A stretch of DNA of 64,000 bases from Cladorrhinum sp. PSN259 (taxonomy: Eukaryota; Ascomycota; Sordariomycetes; Sordariales; Podosporaceae): the NCBI GenBank assembly GCA_033725935.1, contig MU867070.1, forward strand, positions 620,001-684,000. Direction: 5' to 3'. The notes below the pieces were generated by a model. It ran no database searches. It was not told where the DNA came from and saw only the letters and a list, made by a program, of their open reading frames with translations. Shown here piece after piece: positions 11,851 to 22,133 of this stretch; positions within the stretch are counted from its first letter, which is position 1, and the number at the start of each line of letters is the position of its first letter. The translations under genes were made by a program, and so were the position numbers.

Positions 11851-13422
11851 TCATGGTTCCCTCTCCTCATATCTAATTTCAAACTCCTGTGTCTGGACAA
11901 TAACACCGGGATTTCGACTACGGGACTCTGCAGCCGCCGACAGCTCAGTTGGATGTTGCAGTTTAACTCTTGGCTGCCTCACACTGACGCCATCCCTGAG
12001 CTCTGCTAAAACTTCCTGGCTCTGTGCGTTGATGTCTCTCGCTTGATTTTGAGTCTGCGTGCCATGTTCTAAATCTGATGGCCAACAAGTGCCTGTCCAG
12101 GTATCAGATCTCGCAGAGCCAAAGACGGCAGCACCTCTGCTATTTTGGTTTGCTGTACCACGGCTCCTCCCAGAAGATGTGCCCCCACTGTGGCTGAGCT
12201 TATATGTGACAATACCGTGCCAGCGGTGTCTTCTTACTGAGCCATCACGCAGCTCACGGAACAGGACACGAAGGACGGGGATGCAAGACGCTATTATGGT
12301 CGTGCTGATCTCAGCTGCTGTCCACGCTAGGAGGGCCGTACCTTGGTCTAATCAACCATTCGTCAGCTTCTGGTCAATAACAACAAAGGGAAAAAAAAGG
12401 GGTGGCAAGTCAGGGGTATAAGTGCAGACAGACCACATGAAAGGGGGGCGTGTAAATAAAGAAAAGCTCACACGTAAAGTTCTTCCCGCCCAGCGTGAGA
12501 ATCTTGGATGCTTTGACAAAAGCAGTTACCCCGGCACTTTGATTCAATCCGTCAGTTTTTGTTTTTGTGTCATTGCCGTCGACTATGACAGCAGCAGGTC
12601 CCACTCACAAGACACCCATGCTCATCGCTACCACCACACCAATCTTTTCCCTCCTCTTTATCTGCAGCCCCCAGACCAGGTGCCAAGGTAACAGGGCAAG
12701 AATGATATCACATATTCCTGACAACGAGCCCGAAAAGACTCCATAGGCATTGGAGACCCTTGTATCCCAACATGTTCCCGGCAGCATCGGCCGCCAGTTC
12801 TTCTCAGGAGGGTCGCACTTGACCCAGACAAAGATGGCCTGCAGGGACATTGCAATGTTCATGGCTACTGCCAAGCCAACGACGAACGCCCTGACTTTGC
12901 CCGTGCTGATTCGCATGACGGTGACGGCGAAGGATGTTTTGGACCACACGATGGCGAGGATGCTAAAGACCGCGCCGATGCCAGCGCCTTCGAGGGCTAC
13001 TCTGGACAGGTTCGCCGGCGGGATGTCGCAGGGGTAGCGGCCAAATCCGTAGTTGAAGACTCTCTGGCACATAATCGCGTTGCCAAGGAAGCACAGCTGT
13101 TCTCGTGGTGATTTTGCAGCCCGTTAGTACCTTTGGTATTTTCCATGTTTTAATAAGGGAAGGCAGAGATAGGTACCCAACTGGCGGTGAGTATGTAATC
13201 GTCCCACCACAGCCCTCGAGACCGCCATATTTTGCAGTAAATACGGAGGGTGAGGAAAATGCTGGATATGGCGAGCAGTGTCCAAATAATGACGGCCGTG
13301 CTGGGTCCCAGATCTGGGGGTGGGCCCTGGATGAGACCCATACGGCGGAGGTCACAGTACTCCATGGTGGTACTGGTATTGGGCGCAAACTCCTGACGGG
13401 GGTTGATGTGAAGGGATTTCAT
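11851..13422 (-). CDS. PTH11-type integral membrane protein (fungal rhodopsin-like domain), copy 1
   Basis: Four exons are inferred: 13422-13177, 13096-12609, 12536-12472 and 12347-11851. The introns are 80, 72 and 124 nt and phases agree, giving 431 aa. The start ATG at 13422 (MKSLHINPRQ) is the likeliest. The frame is open further upstream without support, and a second Met lies at residue 20. About seven hydrophobic segments run from residue 40 to 330. They include the family landmarks WWDDYIL, YGFGRYPCDI, the TCWDTR loop and LPWHLVWGLQIKRREKIGV. A soluble Ser/Gln-rich tail of about 100 residues follows. The family comprises fungal plasma-membrane sensors and receptors, and the ligand is unknown. 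It is paralogous to the gene at 18367-19822. The last two introns sit at equivalent places with the same phases (2, then 1). Confidence 0.88.
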
Positions 13423-14576
13423 AGTGGAAGCCTGCCCTTCCCGGCGGGGCTTTGATGCGATGGGGTGGTGAAGGTTGATGAGATTATGATCAAGTTGCCT
13501 CGGACATCTTGTGCGACGAAAGGAGTTGGGAGTTAACCAGGTAGGTAGAAAAGCAATGATTCCCTGCTTCTTAGACCCGGAGAACAGGTGGAATCTGAAG
13601 ATATATGAAGGGCAAGTTACGGTGGAGGGCGCGGCGCGGGTGTGGCGGCCTGCATGCATCACCCAGTGTGAGGCGTGAAATGTTTTTGTGGACCGGCCGA
13701 AGCTTCCACGATGTCGATCAACCCAAGTATTGGGTGTAAGAATTTGATATAGGATGCGACGGACAGCTTGATTTGTAGGATTCTTTTAGAGACAGAAAAG
13801 AAACACGATCTGCCGGCGGAACTCAATGACCCGTCCTCTGGTTCGGATGAACGTAGATATCACAAGAAAGAAATGTCATGCTTGCAATACCCAATAGCTA
13901 CTGAATCTGCGGTGTACATACCTCAACTTCTCTCACTCATGTCACGGTAAACTGGCGTAGAGGCTAGTAAGTCTGTCGGGCAACTTGAAATGATACGGCG
14001 AAGCGCACGCAGTCATCTCAATTTCGGATGGCACAGCATGCTGTTGGTCCATGAAGCCGGCATCTCTTGCAGGTAGAGCAAGATTATGGGCGTAAGCTCT
14101 ATGCTCTGAGTGGGCATTCTGCACGTGGCAAAAAGAAATGATTATCTGACTCTTTTGTGATGTACGTGCCACAGAGCTTTAGATGGGTAAGTTCTTTGTA
14201 GTTAGGCGATCTGATATCTAACATTCAAGATCGCGGATCATGACCTCACGGTCGGTATCATATCCCTCTGGAATTTTGAAAACTTGGGAATCCATTGGGT
14301 TAGTATACTATATACTTCAAATTGCGGCGCGAGCTCTTCTCCAAGACTCAGTTGATTATTTCTTTTCTTATGCATGTCATCCCAAGTGCCGATCATCCAC
14401 AAGGCCAAGCACGAGCGTCACATGGGGGGTTCGGAGGGTTCGGATAGTTATTATTGCACTAGTTTTTATACAGAGTAATACATAAGCCTGAACATGACCT
14501 GGCCTCCACAGAAACGGAGTGCCCGATTGCATGGGGCCGAAAGTATTTACAGCGGAGCAAGAATTAGGGTTATACT
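13423..14576. other. Intergenic region, no gene recognised
   Basis: Only short unsupported ORFs are present. The first ~200 bases should include the promoter of the receptor gene. Confidence 0.4.
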
Positions 14577-14800
14577 ATCAACTTCTCCTTCAAAACAAGT
14601 TGAACTCTGGCCTGGAATCTTAAGACTCGTACGCCTTAATAACCGTTTGTTACACGCATCTTTAGGGTAAGGAACCTTAAAGACCGAAAGACATCTCTAA
14701 TTAGATAATGAAAGGATCCTACGTAGCTTAAGCCAGTTCCTTTATCGAAGCAAAGCCATCTACGTAATAGAAGGTACACATACTTAGGTAGTCGGTCTCT
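14577..14800 (+). repeat. Dispersed repeat, copy 1 (RIP-like decay)
   Basis: This stretch aligns by eye with 18068-18290. Shared blocks include AACCGTTTGT, ACACGCATCTT, AAAGACCGAAAGA and AATGAAA. Where the copies differ, this copy often has T for C or A for G. That is the pattern expected from repeat-induced point mutation. The element type is not recognised. Confidence 0.65.
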
Positions 14801-15249
14801 AAAAAGAATTCCCTTAGCGTCCGAGGACGGTTAGCCAAAAAAACAGCCTCGCTTTAGCCCGGATTACCTTCGGCTCACCCTGGCTCAACATATCACGAAA
14901 TTATCAACTTTAAGCTTACTAAAGAAAGCTGGTGAAAGTAACCGTCCGTGATGGGATTAACGACGTATAAGACGGCGACAGTTCCCCCCAACCTCGAGTC
15001 TCGTGCCCTGGCGCCTGATCTCGCTTGGGAACGATGGCGAAGACGTTATCGTCAAAAACGGTGTGTCTTCTCTTGACGATAGAAGGCCCTATGAGGCTTC
15101 AATCTTTTCACCCTACCAAGGCGGTGGCACTTGGCAAATGGCATCACCAAACCTGTACCACACCTTTGACTGCGGGGAAGTGAATGCAGGGCTCTTTGCT
15201 TCATCAACCTTCAACTTGTCAAGGAGAATTTGGCCTGGCTATACCTAAT

Positions 15250-15928
15250 ATGGCTGAAATGTCGGATCATCACGATACTCATGAGCCTGTAAGGCCACTC
15301 GCTAAGCGACTTGAGCTCGCATTTGATGCGCCGGTCCGTATCGAGGTGGGCGGGCGTCGATTTATCACAATAAGGGAGATGCTAACCGAAGAAGGTGCGT
15401 TCTTTGTGTCACTCCTTTCGGGGCGTTGGAACAAATGCCCTACCAGACGGCTCATACTTTTATCGATGCTGACCCTGCGCTATTCGAACATATTTTACGC
15501 TATCTTCGCCGAGGTGTCTTTCCCTTGTTCTTTGACGCAGAAAGGGTCACGACTACCATCTGTATGTCTCACTTTTAGAGGAAGCGCGACACTTTCAAAT
15601 ACCTATTCTTCAGGACTGGGTTGAGAAGAAACGCTGTCTAGAAGCTATGCAAATGGATATTACGGCGGAACAGCACGATGATAATCCCTTCTCCTGGCAC
15701 GAACACGTGGTACTACCTGCCGGTGCCGCGATCGAGTACTATCCGTCATGGGGAACCAAAAAGGTCTATATCTGTTCACGAGGCACCTTTCAGCACCGAG
15801 GGAGGTCTGAACTATGTGGGCGCCGTTGTGAGACGGCCAGGGCGAGGATAGTGATCGTTTTGAAGAGGAACTCAGCGTGGCCTGGAGCCGGGATCTTGGT
15901 GTGGCCAGGATGTCAGTGTAGTTTTTAA
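15250..15928 (+). pseudogene. BTB/POZ (potassium-channel T1-like, KCTD) pseudogene
   Basis: The start is ATG 15250 (MAEMSDHHD). The first frame encodes RIEVGGRRFITIREMLTEEG and FFVSLLSG, the opening strand-helix of a T1/KCTD-type BTB domain. The domain then continues in other frames: FIDADPALFEHILRYLRRGV around 15460-15525, and HDYHLYVSLLEEARHFQIP with ILQDWVEKKRCLEAMQ from about 15548. At least two or three indels (near 15432, 15465 and 15545) are needed to rejoin them. It is therefore a dead or sequencing-damaged adaptor-type protein gene. The roughly 80 residues after the BTB domain show no recognised domain. Confidence 0.75.
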
Positions 15929-17353
15929 CGTGCTACCAGATCGTAATTTACCGGCCCGTCCAGCGATGGTAGGTTGTCGGAAGTCTTTGGTTCGGTTCGC
16001 CAGGTGGAGCCCGTCTTCGGTGCAGGTCTGCTGGGGTTATGACATCGAACTCGGTACGTCAGACTGCGTGTAAAAGCGGCAGGAGATGCTTACCGTTGGG
16101 TTTGAGCGCGTCGGTCGCGTCAGCGCCGTCCACCTAGCTGGAGCATTGGGGCGAGCGTACACGATTTTGTGAGCTCGGCTCGCCAGCCATAACAGTGTTG
16201 GGGATCGATACCCGCACGGCTCCGTTACCTTTTCATGTTCCTCCGTTTCGAAAAGCGTTCGATATCGTGCGATATTGACGATAGAGGCTGACGGGTTGGA
16301 GAATGAAGTAAAGAATATATTTAATTTCTAAAAGAAAGTGTAGGACCATTTATAATAAAGAAAATAGATAATTCCATTTATTTATTCGGGTTTAAAATAT
16401 AAGTAAAACAATTAATATTCTATTTTATTAAGGATATCGTTTCAATTATCGCCTTATTATCGAACATAGGCACAATATACACAATTCACAAAGCTGATAA
16501 GAATTTCAGCGTCTTGACGCAAGGGAATTACTTATAAACTAAGACGCCGAAAAGCGCCCTGGGAAGAAATCGAACTTAGCCTTCCCTCACAAGATGGAAT
16601 GTACTATCATTATGCTACAGGAACTTGTCAATGATTTAAAAGGCAAGATCCGGATTTAAATAAATATAGTTCAGAGCGAAACAACCACAAGCAATTTTCT
16701 ACGATCCAAGATGCTGTGCTTCTGAAAAGGAAAACTCAAGCACAGCAACGCCGCCTTTCATGGAATCGGGGCGGCACTTGGCAGTTGGTGCAATCCCTCT
16801 CCCGGACGACCGTCGTACAAGTTTGTCTCACCGTTGATGGGGGCCAAGCATTGGGGCCTTATTTTCGCCGCTGAACTGGGTTCGGATTTATCTTCGAGAC
16901 ACGCGGAAAGGCATGGGGCGGCGCGGCAGTTTCGCATATGTAGCGGCCTCAAGGTTTGTGAAATGCATTGTCGGCCAATACCTCTGATTAAATACCGCTC
17001 CATTCCCCGTCTGCCGCTAGAATCCATGTTTTGCACACGTCCGAGAGGAAGGACCAGCCCAGTAACACACACCATGGTCGTGTAACGTGCTATAATGGCA
17101 TTTTCATTTGGGAAAAGTAATTCATATTTGGGAATTAATAAATAAAAGGCGAGAAAATAAGAATTAATACGTATATAAGATAAGGATGAGGAACTCCCCG
17201 ACTCACTTTTTTCAGCTCGAGTTCTTTAAATATTCGAAGTCTTTTTAAGTAGTTTCCTGAGAATTAAAGCTACTTTTTTTTCTTTTTCTTTTTCTTTTTT
17301 TTTTAATTTAAAAATTTGCGTCTTCCGTACGACACGACACGCCTTCATCTAAA
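15929..17353. other. AT-rich decayed block
   Basis: No gene is supported. 16300-16480 and 17090-17310 are markedly AT-rich, with T runs near 17275-17305, unlike the flanks. The tract just upstream of 17354 is the probable promoter of the Hsp60-like gene. A tRNA-like relic is possible at 16552-16625 (minus). Confidence 0.5.
16552..16625 (-). pseudogene. Possible degenerate tRNA
   Basis: Read on the minus strand, a T-loop-like GTTCGAT, a B-box-like spacing to the 3' end, a D-arm-like AATGATAGTA segment and an arm reading CTTGTGA are present within about 72 nt. The stems pair imperfectly. It could be a mutated tRNA or a chance match. Confidence 0.28.
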
Positions 17354-17745
17354 ATGTCTACATCTTCGTCTCGCACTTTTTCCGATAAAGAGCGTCAAAA
17401 CCTTCTAAAAGGCGTAGAGCTACTCCACGATGCCGTCAAAGTGACGATTCCCAAAGGACGCGGAGTCGAGCAGCCGCGAGCGTTTGGTGCCCCAACTATA
17501 ACGCAAGTATTCTAGATACCCATGGCCTACGTCCCTGAGACTAATATAATAGGTTAAGACGTGACGGCGTTAGTATCGCGAAGGAGGTTGAGCTGGCCGA
17601 GCCGTCCAGATTTGGAAAGGATCTCCGAGATATTGCTGCGCGTACCCAGGATGTTAGCAGTAGCCATAGCAACACAGCTTCAAGAATGGTGAGGGAGGCG
17701 CTTGTCAAGGAGGCCAGTAAGGCGGCTTCATCTAAGACGCGTTAA
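17354..17745 (+). CDS. Truncated Hsp60/GroEL-like protein (111 aa)
   Basis: Two exons are inferred, 17354-17502 and 17559-17745. The 56-nt intron appears to be of GC-AG type (GCAAGT donor, ACTAAT branch, TTAAG acceptor, phase 2). With this splice the protein reads continuously as the N-terminal equatorial part of a group I chaperonin: [20 protein letters not shown], then [19 protein letters not shown], then an IAARTQDV helix. Normal Hsp60 is about 570 aa. This one stops where the next helices should begin. The family's DGTTT motif (ATP-hydrolysis Asp) is replaced by SSHSNTA, so no ATPase or folding activity is expected. It may be a degenerate relic or a repurposed short protein. Both halves are open and the frame is intact after splicing, which argues for recent or current coding. 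Confidence 0.68.
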
Positions 17746-18067
17746 CTTTGGATCGAGACCGAAGGTGTAGTTTACATAACATTGGAGGTAGAATATCTCT
17801 AGCTGGTCTAGGGTTATATATCTAGATTCTCATATGCACCATTGTGGCGACCGCAGGTTATCAGGCTCAACCAATTAGCCAGCGCGTGGTAAGCGGACCA
17901 GTCAAAAAAGACCCATGGGGTTAAGGGGATTGCACTGGGACGGACCGATGGTTGTGTTGGTATGTGATTGAGTATTGGGCGGAGTTGAGGAACGACTCGT
18001 TTCTTTAAAGGGACCGTGCGGATTCTTGCGCTTCTTGGGCCATGGTATGAATCCATCCATTGTTAGC

Positions 18068-18290
18068 ATCAATTCTTCCTTGAAAAAAGAAGTTGGACTC
18101 CGACTCGGAGTCTTGAGGCCCGTGCCAGACGCCACAACAACCGTTTGTCACACGCATCTTCGGGGTAACCCCAAAGACCGAAAGAAATCTTTACACAATG
18201 AAAGAATCCCACCTGGCTGGAGCCGGTTTCTTTGGCAAGGCAAAGCCCTTTACGCAATGGTAGGTGCGTGTACCTAGGCAGGTGGCGGTA
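18068..18290 (+). repeat. Dispersed repeat, copy 2
   Basis: This is the less decayed partner of 14577-14800, in the same orientation. It lies between the Hsp60-like gene and the second receptor gene. No coding capacity was found, and 17746-18366 otherwise holds nothing recognised. Confidence 0.65.
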
Positions 18291-18366
18291 GCTTCAGAAG
18301 TACCGGAACAGGAAAATAAACTTTTGAGCAATATAGAAATATTTCGAAACCGAGACGGGCCGGCGT

Positions 18367-19822
18367 TTAGACAAATCTTGCAGCATCTGGAATGAATCCC
18401 CCCCGACCACTGGCACTTCTGGGACTGACTTCAGTGGTCACCTCTGTCGTCACCTGAATCTGCCCATTATCTCCCCTTGCCCCAGAACCTGAAGAACCGT
18501 CGAGAATGAACTTTTGCTGCGTGCTTTCGCCACGAATATGGGTGTATGTTGCCGTTACAGATTGAGGCCACCGCCCATGTTGAGATAAATCTGTCTGCGA
18601 AGGCAAAGACGTTGTAGCTGACTGCCAAGGGCGTATCGATGCTTGGCCGGGATTGAAGATCAATTCTGTTGCATCTTCTTCTTGTTTACGGCCGGCGCCT
18701 TTTCTTGAGTGGGACGCACCAAAGGAGGCAGGGGCCGTTATTACCTTTTGTGTGAGCGACGAAATTGTGCCCTTGATCCATTCTGGTGCGAAGCGTGAAA
18801 CGAGGGGCCGGAGGTGTGATAGACAGTTGGCAATGATGTAGCACCCGGCTTCAACAACAGACCAACCACATAAAACGGCGGATGCCCCTACATGCAGGTA
18901 AATGTTGAGTCAGCATCATCATTAACAAAGATTTTTTAGTCTTCAACTTACACGTTCTATCGTCAAACGCAGAATTGCTAAAGAATATTTTGGCGCGAAT
19001 AATCGATGCCACGACACCACTGCAAATATGAAGTCAGCAGAGTCTAACGGTGATAACAGTATGGAACTCACAAGCTTGCGACCACAAATACCAAGACCAA
19101 GGCGAATCTCTTTGCTATTGGGAGTTTGAGCTCCCAGATTTTGCGAAGCGGGAGGACCATAATAAGAAAGTCGAGTATAAAGCCCGGGATACTCTGCGCG
19201 TGGAAGAAGGTTTGAACGTTGAAACACTTTCCTCCTGGAATTGTTTTATCCCACCAGTAGCTTAGTGGCTGACATTGAAAACAGACTGCAATCATCATGG
19301 AAAGCCATGTCGCGCTGACGAGACCGAACAGGACAAAGGTCGCCCACCGCCACGGTCCATGGTTCCAGTTGAGGACCCGAAGGTATAGGCAAAGGATAGA
19401 CAGCTTCGGCAACGCTACAGCAGTGAAGTAGGCGTACTCGAATGCTAACAGGACCTTGGCCCAGCTCGTGAGTGCTTTTCGGTTGTATATCGCCAGGACT
19501 ACTGCGTGTTGACCGACGCCCCCTATCTTGACCATCACTACAACAATGTTTAACGACGAGGGTCAGAATATCGCCACAACGAGACCAGCCGCATTTGATA
19601 CTCACAGATCCCGAGTGCACATAGTCCAAGATTGACGATGTATGCTGCCAGTATCAATACGTCGTCGAAACCGAAACTCGCAGCCCGAGTCCTTCTCGCC
19701 CAGAATCTCAAGGGCACAAAGATAGTCGTCAGGATTGCAAACGCTATGCAGATGGCGATCATTGTAGGGCCTCTGTTTTCCCGAATAAACTCGTCGGAAA
19801 GCTGCTCCTTGGCCATCATCAT
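18367..19822 (-). CDS. PTH11-type integral membrane protein (fungal rhodopsin-like domain), copy 2
   Basis: Four exons are inferred: 19822-19606, 19537-19072, 19019-18952 and 18887-18367. The introns are 68, 52 and 64 nt and phases agree, giving 423 aa. The start is the ATG of the MMMAKEQ run. No in-frame ATG lies further upstream. About seven transmembrane segments span residues 20-280. Landmarks are FGFDDVLIL, PKLSILCLYLR, a CFNVQTFFHAQ loop, FILDFLIMVLPLRKIWEL and WSVVEAGCYIIANCL. The tail of about 140 residues is Ser/Thr-rich and cytosolic. Its role as an environmental sensor is known for the family only. It is next to, and transcribed in the same direction as, the first deaminase gene, and is paralogous to the 11851-13422 gene. 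Confidence 0.88.
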
Positions 19823-20444
19823 GGTGGTTGTCCTGGGTGGGTTTTGCGAGCGCACATTTGCTCTAATGATGAAAACAACGGATCAGTCTTCAAAGAGACC
19901 ATTCGCGAGGATATAACTCAGCGGTGAATAAAAAGTTGGGGTTTGCAAGCAATCACCGACGATCCGGGCTTATTCAGCGTCTGCCACCCACTTCGATGTG
20001 GCACTCAATTGCAGCCGTCGGAGGCTGCGGTGTGAAACATGGCAAAGGTGCGTGCCTCCCCCAATGAGAAATCGGCACAGAGTGATCGCCGGTGAGTGGA
20101 CCAATGAGTCTTGAACAGGTTGACCCCAACACCACCCAAAGCTGAAGTCAAGGCATCAGTGATGGGCCGGGATGACTAAGATGAGGGAAATCACTTTGAA
20201 TCAAGCATCAAAGGGTCATTGCCCTGAAAGATACCTCGGGCTGTTTACCCCTATTACGTAGTTTATTTCCCACGGAGATTTGTACGCATTGCCATCGACG
20301 TGATATTAAGCTTAAAACATCCATCTGACATCAGCGATTTTGCTTTGCTGATTCAGCTTCAACACACCATGTTTTCACGAATGAAAGAACTTTCGGACGT
20401 CACAGTATCAGCCTCCTCTAGGCATCACTGCAACCACATTACAC
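19823..20444. other. Intergenic region, receptor copy 2 to deaminase A
   Basis: The receptor promoter and the deaminase 3' region are expected here. No gene or repeat is recognised. Confidence 0.4.
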
Positions 20445-22133
20445 TCAGAGCTTTGCTCCGCCATCTTCACCATCATCTGCCCCACGGCTCTGTCCAGGTC
20501 CCAAACCCATCTGCCCAAAGGTGGACACCATGTCCCAATTAGCACCATCAGCCATGGTAATAACACTGTAATCCGTCGTCAACGGGTTCGACGGGATGGT
20601 GTTGGAGTCGTGGGGGTTGCGCATGGCGAACCTCTGCTTGATCGTCTGGGCGGCCTGCGCCTTGATGGACTGCACCATCCACTCGAGAACCTTGTTTCGC
20701 GCCGCAGCCCCCGCGGAGCCGTCCTGGGGATCCAGGTCTGGAGCGCGCCAGTTGTAGTACAGGTTGTGATGGCCCGACCTGACGCGCATGTTGGGGCCGG
20801 AGGGAGCCTGAAAGTAGAGCTCGCAGAGCCGGCAGCTCGGCTTGCTGCAGCCAATGTAGCGGCCAAAGTTGGCCTCGTTGTAGAAGCGCACCCGGTCGCC
20901 GTCCACACTCTGGGGGTGCCGCTCGTCCTGTATGATGTCGTTGCTGAGATTGACCTCGGCGTGGACGATGGGCTGGAAGTTCTTTGGCTTGACGCGCTTG
21001 GCTATTTCCTTGTCTAGTTCCTTGACAAAGTCGCTCTGGCCCGCGTTGGCGTGCGCGTTGAAGGCGTCCAGGACTGTGGGGTCTGTCGTGAGGCGTTTGA
21101 TGATGCCCATGCAGGAGCGACGGATGGAAGGGGTGTCTGCCGGTTCGGTGGTGGGGATGTGGCTCACTTGAAAATGCTCAAAGAGCTCCGGCCAGCGATG
21201 CCGGGCAGCGAGGAACACCTTGACCGTGATGGAGTAGGATTCCAGCCTGCCGATGCCGTGGAAGAGTTCAGTCCAGGGAGTCTGAATGGCGCCCTCTCGG
21301 TCCTCGCGCGTCTTTTCGCTCATGTAGTCTCTGAAGCGGTCCTGGCGGTAGAGCTGGCTAATGGCTTTGAGGAGCTCGTGGGTCCGTGTCGCAACTGGGC
21401 AACGGTGTAAGTGATTTGCTGCTGCCGACAGTCACCAGGGGCTACACTCACACTCTGAAGGGGAAACGCCATCCTCGCCTGCTGGCCCAGCCAAGTCCTT
21501 GAGCACTAAAAGGTCACTGGCAGCAGCCAAGTCTGAACTTGCAGGTCAGTGTTGCTTACTTTGACGTTAAAGGGCTCAGGGGTAAGAGGTAGCATACATA
21601 CCTCCGTCTTGGCCAGCCTCTTGGCAGACACCGATGCAGAACTCGAGGTTCTTCAAGAGCTGTGAGTTGATGTAAAATGAGATGCGTGACTGGTTGAACG
21701 CGAGAATCTTATGCATGACAGAGGAGAACAAAGTGGAGTCTTGTCGGTCCTTTGCTTCCAGCGCGGTCTGTCTTGGGGCGCTGCCGAGGGTGTTTAACAG
21801 GTCCTTGACATATTGAGCAGTCTCAGCTAGGCCGCGATCGTCCAGGCGATTAACCGCGAACCGATACTCGACGCATCCCGTCTGCAGAATGGCAAAAGCT
21901 GTGACTGTGTCACCACCCCGCCGACGGTCACACACCTGCCCTAGCTTGTTGACAAAGCACTCGAACCTCTTTGCAGGGGATTTGTCGTCTCCAGACTCGA
22001 GGTCAGGTGGCTTACTGCTGTTCTGGCTGCGTGCCAGAATTGCGCAAAAGCAGTAGAGAAGAATTAGCGGTTCGTAGAAGCGCTTGCGGAGGCTTGGGGC
22101 TAACTCGTTGATGTCGAGATCTTGACCTTCCAT
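20445..22133 (-). CDS. OTT_1508-like nucleic-acid/nucleotide deaminase A
   Basis: Three exons are inferred: 22133-21602, 21532-21452 and 21394-20445. The introns are 69 and 57 nt, both phase 1, and the protein is 520 aa. The start is the ATG at 22133. The open frame upstream has only a GTG. The C-terminal half holds a deaminase-fold zinc site: H-A-E at residues 349-351 (IVHAEVNLS) and C-x2-C at 392/395 (IGCSKPSCRLCELYF), followed by LYYNWRAPDLD. This matches the fungal OTT_1508-type deaminases. The residues that bind zinc and shuttle the proton are all present, so activity is plausible. The substrate is unknown. An N-terminal domain (about 1-170) with a GGDTVTA motif at 73-79 is shared with deaminase B. 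It is divergent from the zinc-finger gene at 23082. Confidence 0.85.
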
